57,767 bases of DNA from Propionispora sp. 2/2-37 (GTDB taxonomy: Bacteria; Bacillota; Negativicutes; Propionisporales; Propionisporaceae). Both the position numbers and the translations under genes were made by a program. Positions 51,571 through 57,767 of the stretch are shown here, piece by piece (positions within the stretch are counted from its first letter, which is position 1; the number at the start of each line of letters is the position of its first letter). The stretch spans positions 1 through 57,767 of the forward strand of contig NZ_CYSP01000022.1 of assembly GCF_001298735.1 (NCBI RefSeq), in the 5' to 3' direction. Under the pieces are notes generated by a model. That model was not told the origin of the DNA, made no database searches, and worked only from the letters and a program-made list of their open reading frames with translations.

Positions 51571-51611
51571 GCCGTGGAACCTGGGTGGCCTCACTCCTCC
51601 GATTCCACGGC
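51571..51611. terminator. terminator between ytaF and spoVR
   Basis: A 9-bp stem GCCGTGGAA/TTCCACGGC (51571-51579 with 51603-51611), followed on the plus strand by ATATATTTT. It separates convergent ytaF and spoVR. Confidence 0.75.
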
Positions 51612-51619
51612 ATATATTT

Positions 51620-52924
51620 TCAACGCATATCATCCATCAAAGAAACAACCTTATCCTCCGTGCAGACCAGCATCTTGGCTTTGCCGTTCAAGCGCGTACG
51701 CAGGCTGACTTTGCCCCCCCACAAATCCACTACGTACTTAATGGTCTCACGCGCATATGCAATATCCAGTTCCCAGCCTTCAAAACTGTGCTCCAAAAAT
51801 AGCTGCCCCTTTTCCACCGCTTCCGGATTAACGCTGGGAATAGCACCGAGCCCGACACCTTTCGCCAGATCATCCCGTACCGCTTTCCAGCCGGCCTCAT
51901 CGGCAACTTCTTTCACAATAATATCATTGCCCCGCACGGTATAAGAAAACAAATTCAATTCCTGGCATAACTCCTGCGTCAGGTGGCGGCGCAAAAATGA
52001 CTGGTCCCGGTCGTGTTTTCGGACCTGAAAAATATAATTGTCACCATATAACCGTTCTAAATTTTCAAAGATTTTGAATCCGAGAAAATAAGGATTAATT
52101 CTATTTTCATAGGGACGGACGACTAGATTATGCCTCTGTAAAAATTCCCAATGAAGCGGCTGCGGCAGTTCCAACTGCTGCAGAAGCCTGTAATGCCAAA
52201 AACTGGCCCAGCCTTCATTCATAATTTTGGTCTCCAGCTGTGGTAAAAAATAGAGGGACTCATCACGTACCATGCAAATCAAATCCCGCTCCCAATCTGT
52301 CAGCTTCCCCTTTTCAGCCAGAAAACCCAATAAATCATTTGACAGCCGTTTCGGTATGGCTTCTTCCCCATTGTTCGGTTTTTCTTTATCATTCTCCGGC
52401 GGTTTGATCCCATACCGTTCAATTTGATACCGTAAAGCATGTGCAGCATCCAAAATTCGCTCTACTTTTTCCGGTCCGATTGACGGGTCCGATATATAGC
52501 CGCGTACGCGGTTGGCGTGATTTTTGAACATTTCCACGGTTAACTCTGCCCGTGTCTGAGTAGCAAAAAGGCGGTTATTTTTAAAGAAATCATTGTGAGC
52601 ATATACATGGGCCATTGTCAGGATTTGCAATGCCAGGGTATTATCCCGCATCAGGTAGGCTATGCAGGGGTTTGAGTTAATTACCATTTCGTAAGGCAGA
52701 CCCACCAGGTTATATTGATAAAACGTGCGCTGCCGCTCATACATTTTGCCAAAGCTCCAATGCGGGTAGTGCGAAGGCATGCCGACATAAGCCTCATAAC
52801 AGAGCATTTCCTCATAATCACATATCTCAAAAAACTGCTCATAGTGACTAAGCCCTGCTTTTTCAGCCAGCTTTTCGATTCTCTCGCTCCAATCAGCCAG
52901 ATCCTGCAGTGTATAATCGCTCAT
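51620..52924 (-). CDS. spoVR: stage V sporulation protein R (SpoVR)
   Basis: A 434-residue SpoVR-family protein, needed for spore cortex formation; activity unknown. The N-terminal WSERIEKLAEKAGLSHYEQ, the ARxxH-like ALQILTMAHVYAHNDFF and the MNEGWASFWHY region (about 235) are characteristic. It is last of prkA-yhbH-spoVR; its ATG overlaps the yhbH TGA (ATGA), so the two are coupled. YhbH, PrkA and SpoVR are conserved together in many bacteria, also outside sporulation. Confidence 0.95.
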   Translation of the reverse strand: MSDYTLQDLADWSERIEKLAEKAGLSHYEQFFEICDYEEMLCYEAYVGMPSHYPHWSFGKMYERQRTFYQYNLVGLPYEMVINSNPCIAYLMRDNTLALQILTMAHVYAHNDFFKNNRLFATQTRAELTVEMFKNHANRVRGYISDPSIGPEKVERILDAAHALRYQIERYGIKPPENDKEKPNNGEEAIPKRLSNDLLGFLAEKGKLTDWERDLICMVRDESLYFLPQLETKIMNEGWASFWHYRLLQQLELPQPLHWEFLQRHNLVVRPYENRINPYFLGFKIFENLERLYGDNYIFQVRKHDRDQSFLRRHLTQELCQELNLFSYTVRGNDIIVKEVADEAGWKAVRDDLAKGVGLGAIPSVNPEAVEKGQLFLEHSFEGWELDIAYARETIKYVVDLWGGKVSLRTRLNGKAKMLVCTEDKVVSLMDDMR

Positions 52925-54108
52925 AAGCTTTCTCCTTCCAAAGCCATGTGCTTATCCAGGATTTTTTTAAAAGCCGGCCAAATGTCCTCTTTTTTAGACA
53001 TGGTAGCCATTGCAAAATTTTTTTCATTCATCTCCCGCTCAAAATCACGGCGTATGGTTATATTCCAACTTTGACTGAAGGTAATTTCGCCATAGCCAAA
53101 CAGGTTGCACACCGCACAAAGCTGCCGGGCTAACCCAATCGCCCGATTGTTGTCATCCCCCCAGTTATCTCCGTCCGAACAATGAAAAGCGTAAATATTC
53201 CATACCGCCGGGTTATAACGGGCTTCAATAATTTCCAATGCCTTGGCATAACCGCTGCTGATCACCGTTCCTCCGGCTTCGCCCCGGTGAAAAAACTCCC
53301 ATTCATTCACTTCCTTGGCTTCGGTCGTATGCGCAATAAAGACAACCTCAACCTGCTCATATTTCAAACGGACAAACTGGTATAACAAAAAGTAAAAACT
53401 GCGGGCAAGGTATTTTTTGGTCTGATCCATGGAACCGGAAGTATCCATAATGCAAATAACCACCGCATTAGACCGCCGTTTAAATTCCTCTTTCACCCGA
53501 TGGTACCGCAGGTCTTCCAGACGGAACGGAATCCTGTCCCTTTCCACCTCTTCATCCGCTTCCTGCCGGCTGCGTATCGTACTCTGCTTCCGCTTTATCT
53601 TTTCGATTACCGTTCGTTTTTTTGCCAATCGCGGCGGAATGCCTTTTGGTTGATATCCCCGGCGTTTTAAACGGGACTCATCCTCAATCAGCCCATATTT
53701 TTTACGGTCAATGTCCGGAAGCTGCAATTCATCAAACATATAGCTGATAATTTCGTCCATAGTAATTTCGGTTTCATATATTTCCTCTCCCGGTTCATTT
53801 CCTGCCGGACCGCCCCCGTTGCCGGGCGGCCCCTGTCCCACAACCTTGCCGATGACCTGCCCTTTCTTCTCCTGCCCGGTGCCGGAAGCACTGCCGTCAT
53901 TCCCTTTTCCATAGATAAATTGATACTCTTTAATACTTTTCACGGGAATTTTAATCTTTTTATTTTTGCTTTGTCCGATAATGCTTTCCTCGGCGATAAT
54001 ATCGCCCAAATTCCGTTTAATGGCATCCTCCATCAATTTCCGATGACGTTTGCGATCCCAAAGCGATCTATCGGAATGATTATCGCCGCTGTCCTTAAAT
54101 ATAGCCAC
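52921..54108 (-). CDS. yhbH: YhbH/YeaH-family VWA-like protein
   Basis: A 395-residue DUF444 protein with a VWA-type metal site DTSGSM (about 215) in a C-terminal domain, preceded by a charged region. It acts downstream of PrkA in the stress or sporulation pathway, though its biochemical role is unknown. Start GTG at 54108 with AAGGAGGTG upstream. It follows prkA by 40 bases and overlaps spoVR by four. Confidence 0.95.
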   Translation of the reverse strand: MAIFKDSGDNHSDRSLWDRKRHRKLMEDAIKRNLGDIIAEESIIGQSKNKKIKIPVKSIKEYQFIYGKGNDGSASGTGQEKKGQVIGKVVGQGPPGNGGGPAGNEPGEEIYETEITMDEIISYMFDELQLPDIDRKKYGLIEDESRLKRRGYQPKGIPPRLAKKRTVIEKIKRKQSTIRSRQEADEEVERDRIPFRLEDLRYHRVKEEFKRRSNAVVICIMDTSGSMDQTKKYLARSFYFLLYQFVRLKYEQVEVVFIAHTTEAKEVNEWEFFHRGEAGGTVISSGYAKALEIIEARYNPAVWNIYAFHCSDGDNWGDDNNRAIGLARQLCAVCNLFGYGEITFSQSWNITIRRDFEREMNEKNFAMATMSKKEDIWPAFKKILDKHMALEGESL

Positions 54109-54148
54109 GGCAGCTTCACCTCCTTATCACCGCCGGATATATTCCAGA

Positions 54149-56080
54149 TTAATCTTTCCATAAATTGTTGGCAGCATATTTTAAAATCACATTGCAGCAA
54201 TGATCACAGTATCCGTTGCTTTTCATTTCTTCTACCATGGCGTTATATTTGATATCCTGATCTTTATCCCGTACCCTGGCTTTCGTAACTATCCGTGACA
54301 GTTCCTTAACGGATACTGTCAGTTTCTTTTCGATGGCCTCTTTCAAGGGCTCATAACTTTTATAATCAATTTTCCCCCCACTGCGGAGAATGGAAAACAT
54401 ATAAGATGTTACATCCTGTCGAAATCCCTGAGATGCCGTACCACTGATCCCGATCTGTTCTTCAATGGACTGCAGGAATTTTGTATCGGGTTCCAATTCC
54501 TCACCGGTATTTGGATCCTTAATCTTCGTGGTATTGACGAAAGCTTCCGCATGATCCAGGTAATTATTAAATAAACTTTCCGCCTGCTCCTGATAACCAT
54601 GAATAAAGGCCCGCGTCACTTCCTTTTCAATGATTTTGTTATATTCCTTTTTTACGGTGTCCTGTAAAAAACCAAGATAACGCTTTTTTTCTTCTTCACT
54701 TACCGCCATCTCCTTCGCAGCTTTTACCATGGTTTCTAAAATGGCCAGTGGATTGATGCAGTTATTTTCCGACTCGGATAAAGCGGTATCCAGTGCCTTC
54801 ATGATAAAACGGGTAGATATTCCACTCATTCCTTCGCGTTGAGCTTCTTCCCGCAATTCAAAAATATCGACTTTTTTGGTTGATCCTTTTTCCACGATTT
54901 CTTCCCCGTTATAAATTTTCAGCTTGGTTAATGCATCGACTTTGGCCGAAGGCGCCAGGCGGGTTAAAATAGCGAACATGGATGCCATCTCAATAGTATG
55001 TGGTGCAATATGGGCATCAAAATTACTGTTTTTTAAAATCTTGCGATATATTTTTACCTCTTCATCCAATTGAAGACAATACGGGACTTCCACTTTTACA
55101 ATACGGTCCAATATAGCCTCATTGGTATGATCCGACTTAAATTTATTCCACTCCGCCTCATTGGAATGGGCTAAAATAATTCCGTCAAAGTAAATCATGG
55201 CTCCTTTTCCCGGCGAAGGAATGGATTTCTCCTGCGTAGCGGTTATCATGGCATGCAGATATTCCACTTCATTTTTAAAAACTTCGATAAATTCAACAAT
55301 CCCGCGATTCCCGGCGTTAAATGCCCCATTTAAAGACAGCACTCGCGGATCATCCTCCGGATACAAATCCAGTTTGGAAATATCCACTGAACCAATTAAC
55401 ACCGAGGTATCCTGATTATTAGGGTCAACCGGCGGGACCACACCAATCCCCTTGCGGGAACGCACCGAAAAGGTCGAGGTGGTTACCGGAAAGCGCTCAT
55501 ATTCACTGTTATAATCATGCTTTAATCGGTACCGGCAAACAGGACATAAATCCCCCTCCAGTTTTACCCCCAAACGCTCTTCGAATGCCGGCCGAAGATG
55601 CTTGGGAATCAAATGCAGCGGCATCTCCCGCATAGGGCAGTCCTTTAATACATAAATCGGCGGGCTCATCTCCAAAGCACGTTTTAACGCCTCCATAATC
55701 GAAGACTTTCCAGCGCCCACCGGTCCCACCAAGTAGAGCACCTGCCTAGCTTCCTCCCCCTTCATTGCCGCTGCATGAAAGTAACGCATGATTTTCATCA
55801 GACTGCCATCAATACCAAAAAAATCATGCCGGAAAAATTCAAATTTTTTAATCGTTTCATTTCCATAAATACGTTTTAAATGCGGATGTTCTTCAGTTTT
55901 AATGGTTTCTACTCCGGGTGCCGACAATAGTTCAAACATACGCTGATGTGCCAGCATGGCATGCTCTGGGGGATTATTCATAACCAACTGCAAATATTCC
56001 AGGAACGTTCCGGAAAAAGGCTTATACTGCCTTTCTTCACGGTCCTTTTTTATTAGCGTTTCAAAATCAAAATCAGCCAC
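54149..56080 (-). CDS. prkA: PrkA serine protein kinase / AAA+ protein
   Basis: A 643-residue protein with an N-terminal AAA domain: Walker A GPVGAGKS (about 118) and a Walker B near IYFDGIILAHSN (about 295), plus the C-terminal kinase-like domain. In Bacillus PrkA acts in sporulation and may be a Lon-like AAA protease or kinase; the activity is debated. Start GTG at 56080 with GGAGGG upstream. It is first gene of prkA-yhbH-spoVR. A palindrome AGTAAG-TG-CTTACT lies 40 bases upstream. Confidence 0.95.
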   Translation of the reverse strand: MADFDFETLIKKDREERQYKPFSGTFLEYLQLVMNNPPEHAMLAHQRMFELLSAPGVETIKTEEHPHLKRIYGNETIKKFEFFRHDFFGIDGSLMKIMRYFHAAAMKGEEARQVLYLVGPVGAGKSSIMEALKRALEMSPPIYVLKDCPMREMPLHLIPKHLRPAFEERLGVKLEGDLCPVCRYRLKHDYNSEYERFPVTTSTFSVRSRKGIGVVPPVDPNNQDTSVLIGSVDISKLDLYPEDDPRVLSLNGAFNAGNRGIVEFIEVFKNEVEYLHAMITATQEKSIPSPGKGAMIYFDGIILAHSNEAEWNKFKSDHTNEAILDRIVKVEVPYCLQLDEEVKIYRKILKNSNFDAHIAPHTIEMASMFAILTRLAPSAKVDALTKLKIYNGEEIVEKGSTKKVDIFELREEAQREGMSGISTRFIMKALDTALSESENNCINPLAILETMVKAAKEMAVSEEEKKRYLGFLQDTVKKEYNKIIEKEVTRAFIHGYQEQAESLFNNYLDHAEAFVNTTKIKDPNTGEELEPDTKFLQSIEEQIGISGTASQGFRQDVTSYMFSILRSGGKIDYKSYEPLKEAIEKKLTVSVKELSRIVTKARVRDKDQDIKYNAMVEEMKSNGYCDHCCNVILKYAANNLWKD

Positions 56081-56120
56081 TGAAGCGCCCTCCTCATTGA
56101 TAATGGTGTGTACTTGCCAT

Positions 56121-56134
56121 AGTAAGTGCTTACT
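56121..56134. promoter_or_regulatory. palindrome in the prkA leader
   Basis: AGTAAG-TG-CTTACT, a perfect 6-2-6 inverted repeat, lies 40 bases before the prkA start, where an operator would be expected. The regulator is not known. Confidence 0.45.
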
Positions 56135-56195
56135 TATCGCTATTACAATGTATTACCGTTTTATTAAATTTAGGATAAACATCTCGTTTTTAAAC

Positions 56196-56227
56196 AAAAA
56201 AAAGACCTCTCACTATTGAAAAGTCTT
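56196..56227 (-). terminator. terminator between TSUP gene and prkA
   Basis: On the minus strand a 10-bp stem with two G-U pairs (56202-56211 with 56218-56227) and loop of six bases is followed by T8. It ends the TSUP transcript or a leader and lies about 180 bases after the TSUP stop. Confidence 0.75.
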
Positions 56228-56407
56228 AATCATCAGGCTTTAGCCTATTTTTTTATTTATTACAGGTTAAATTATAAAAGATAATACCCCTGAAGCGACA
56301 GATTCCTACTTTAACGGACGACTGTTTGTACGGAGCGAGGCTTGAAATAAAGACCTGCCTCAAGGGGATGAAAGAAACGTTATCCATCAAGTATTTCGTT
56401 TACGCAT
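56228..56407 (-). other. 180-base region with potential RNA structure, 3' of the TSUP gene
   Basis: On the minus strand a CCCC-TGAGGC / GCTTCA-GGGG pairing (56287-56297 with 56359-56370) could close an 80-base structure with inner GAGGC/GCCTC; a terminator follows. No ORF is seen. It may be a 3' UTR, a leader of prkA, or a small RNA; I could not match it to a known riboswitch class. Confidence 0.35.
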
Positions 56408-57172
56408 TTAATGCGAAACATCCCAAAGCTGCTTGCCAATCAATAGTACCGATATGAGTATGAACAACGGTTTAACAAATACGGCACCATTTTTAATGGC
56501 CACCCTGGAACCGGTAAAAGCTCCGGCAATCATAGCTATGCCCATCGGTATGCCGTAAGAATACTGAATAGAACCAAATGCGGCGAAGGCAAAAACTGCC
56601 GCAATATTGCTGGCAAAATTTAAGGCTTTGGCATTACCGGCGGCAACCACAAAATCAAAACCTAATAACAAAAAAGCAAAAATTAAGAAAGAACCCGTAC
56701 CCGGGCCAAAAAATCCGTCATAAAATCCCAGGGACAAGGCAATGACTCCGCCCAGCCATGCTGTTCGTTTGTTCAATCCCTTGTAAGTGGATACGTCTCC
56801 CCAGTCTTTACGTCTTAAAGTATAAAGCGTGACAAGAATCAGCAGAATCACCACCAAGGGTTTTAAAAAATGAGGCGGTATCTTCTGAACGGCATAAACA
56901 CCCAGGATGGAGCCAAAAAAATCAATAAAAAAGAGATATTTTATCAGCTTATATTCGACTTTTCCGGAAGACATAAACGATAAAGTACTGGTCAAACTCC
57001 CCATAACGCTGGCCATTTTATTAGTACCCAAAGCAATTCCCGGCGGGAGTCCGGTCAGCAGTAAAGCCGGCAAAGAAATCAAACCTCCCCCGCCAACCAC
57101 AGAATCAACAAAAGCAGCAAAAAAACCGGCTGCCAACAAAAAGATCAGCATCTCAAAACTTAGCGTCTCCAC
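56408..57172 (-). CDS. TSUP-family permease (TauE/SafE type)
   Basis: A 254-residue membrane protein with about eight hydrophobic segments and the duplicated GGGGLISLPALL and FYDGFFGPGTGSF loops (about 27-38 and 151-163) that mark the TSUP family. These proteins export sulfite, sulfoacetate or other organosulfur anions; the substrate here is unknown. Start GTG at 57172 with GGGGGAA upstream. Confidence 0.9.
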   Translation of the reverse strand: METLSFEMLIFLLAAGFFAAFVDSVVGGGGLISLPALLLTGLPPGIALGTNKMASVMGSLTSTLSFMSSGKVEYKLIKYLFFIDFFGSILGVYAVQKIPPHFLKPLVVILLILVTLYTLRRKDWGDVSTYKGLNKRTAWLGGVIALSLGFYDGFFGPGTGSFLIFAFLLLGFDFVVAAGNAKALNFASNIAAVFAFAAFGSIQYSYGIPMGIAMIAGAFTGSRVAIKNGAVFVKPLFILISVLLIGKQLWDVSH

Positions 57173-57196
57173 ATACTTCCCCCCACTAAAACAAAA

Positions 57197-57214
57197 GGCG
57201 CCAAAACCGGCGCC
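57197..57214 (-). terminator. terminator of the cyclophilin gene
   Basis: GGCGCC (57197-57202) and GGCGCC (57209-57214) with loop AAAACC, followed on the minus strand by TTTTGTTTT, 14 bases after the cyclophilin stop. Confidence 0.8.
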
Positions 57215-57227
57215 ATCTTATCCGTTG

Positions 57228-57659
57228 TTACTCCTCAACCATGGTGACTTGATTCATTTTATCACCGGGTTCTATCTGATCGACAATGTCCATACCCGAA
57301 ATCACTTTGCCAAATACCGTATGGACCCCGTCAAGATGAGGCTGCGGTTCATAGACGATGAAGAACTGACTGCCGCCTGTATTCGGTCCCCTGTGGGCCA
57401 TAGAAAGGGATCCCCGTTCATGCTTATGCGGATTTCCTTTGGTTTCACAGGGAATCGTATAACCCGGACCACCGGTTCCATTGCCGTTCGGGCAGCCTCC
57501 CTGGGCCACAAAGCCTTTAATTACCCGGTGAAAAGATAATCCGTCATAGAACTTTTCATTAATCAGCTTTTCAAAGTTTGCCACCGTCTTTGGCGCTTCC
57601 TTATCAAACAACTCAATAACAATTTCTCCTGCATTCATCTCAATTACTGCTTTTTTCAA
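57228..57659 (-). CDS. peptidyl-prolyl cis-trans isomerase, cyclophilin type
   Basis: A 143-residue cyclophilin. The catalytic Arg and phenylalanine are in [15 protein letters not shown] (about 41-55), with [18 protein letters not shown] (about 83-100) and [10 protein letters not shown]. It accelerates proline isomerisation in folding, here cytoplasmic since no signal peptide is seen. Start TTG at 57659, preceded by GAGAGGG. Confidence 0.95.
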   Translation of the reverse strand: MKKAVIEMNAGEIVIELFDKEAPKTVANFEKLINEKFYDGLSFHRVIKGFVAQGGCPNGNGTGGPGYTIPCETKGNPHKHERGSLSMAHRGPNTGGSQFFIVYEPQPHLDGVHTVFGKVISGMDIVDQIEPGDKMNQVTMVEE

Positions 57660-57699
57660 AAATATCCCTCTCTTTGATCCATTACTGACTTTCTTTACT

Positions 57700-57708
57700 A
57701 TTATATCA
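57700..57708 (-). promoter_or_regulatory. extended -10 promoter of the cyclophilin gene
   Basis: TGATATAAT on the minus strand (57708-57700) forms an extended -10 element about 40 bases before the start. The -35 is weak. Confidence 0.5.
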
Positions 57709-57767
57709 TTATATGTATAGTTTCATAGTCCCTTTTCATATTTCATTAAGCTATCCAAAGTTTAATG

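Noticed and set aside
56228..56407. Match to a known riboswitch such as c-di-GMP, TPP, fluoride or guanidine
   Set aside because: Hallmark conserved nucleotides of those classes are absent; only a generic stem is seen.
1..57767. CRISPR arrays, tRNA or rRNA genes, prophage or transposase genes
   Set aside because: No direct-repeat arrays, cloverleafs, rRNA segments, integrase or transposase frames were seen on either strand.

Overview
The window reads as one continuous stretch of chromosome from an anaerobic-type, endospore-forming member of the Bacillota. Sporulation genes occur throughout: an alpha/beta SASP, CotJA-CotJB-CotJC, a CotF-family coat protein, a Spo0E-like phosphatase, SpoVB-like and SpoVD-like proteins, DacF-type carboxypeptidase, YtaF, and a prkA-yhbH-spoVR operon. 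The mix of coat genes, abundant c-di-GMP and chemotaxis signalling and gene content resembles Sporomusa-type Negativicutes, but this is an impression; no rRNA or outer-membrane gene is present to settle it. There are no tRNA or rRNA genes, CRISPR arrays, prophage or intact insertion sequences. The window is dense and mostly core or lineage-specific, with GTG and TTG starts common.

Left third (1-21.5 kb): a minus-strand run pgm, walJ, htrA, rlmH, with walJ-htrA-rlmH in the order found near walRK in Bacillus. A gluzincin-type peptidase and a Fur/PerR-family regulator with a Fur-box-like palindrome follow, then a lipid kinase, two small coat-type proteins, and a divergent diguanylate cyclase / HD-GYP pair. 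A preQ1-I riboswitch with tandem terminators precedes queT-queF. Next come tex, an intergenic repeat-like element, the minus-strand operon degV-fakA-cyclodeaminase, a large FtsA-like ATPase with a beta-rich tail, and a Crp-family regulator.

Middle (21.5-44.6 kb): DacF, CheR, a chemoreceptor, a second HD-GYP protein, alanine racemase, a Spo0E-like protein, SASP, a PASTA-bearing penicillin-binding protein, SpoVB-like flippase and a sensor kinase. MutY follows, then a region holding a candidate small RNA with a CU-rich loop, a YhcH-type protein, the cotJ operon, a PspC-domain protein, FtsW/SpoVE, a beta-propeller protein, a DUF2935 protein and TrmB.

Right third (44.6-57.8 kb): an AAA+ enhancer-binding-type regulator that lacks the GAFTGA loop, a PatB/MalY aminotransferase, a VOC protein, gyrA, ytaF, spoVR, yhbH and prkA, a TSUP permease and a cyclophilin. 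Themes that tie the region together are cell-envelope and cortex building during sporulation, second-messenger signalling, and translation or tRNA modification (rlmH, trmB, queT-queF, tex). Most transcription units end in clear intrinsic terminators, several of them shared by convergent genes.
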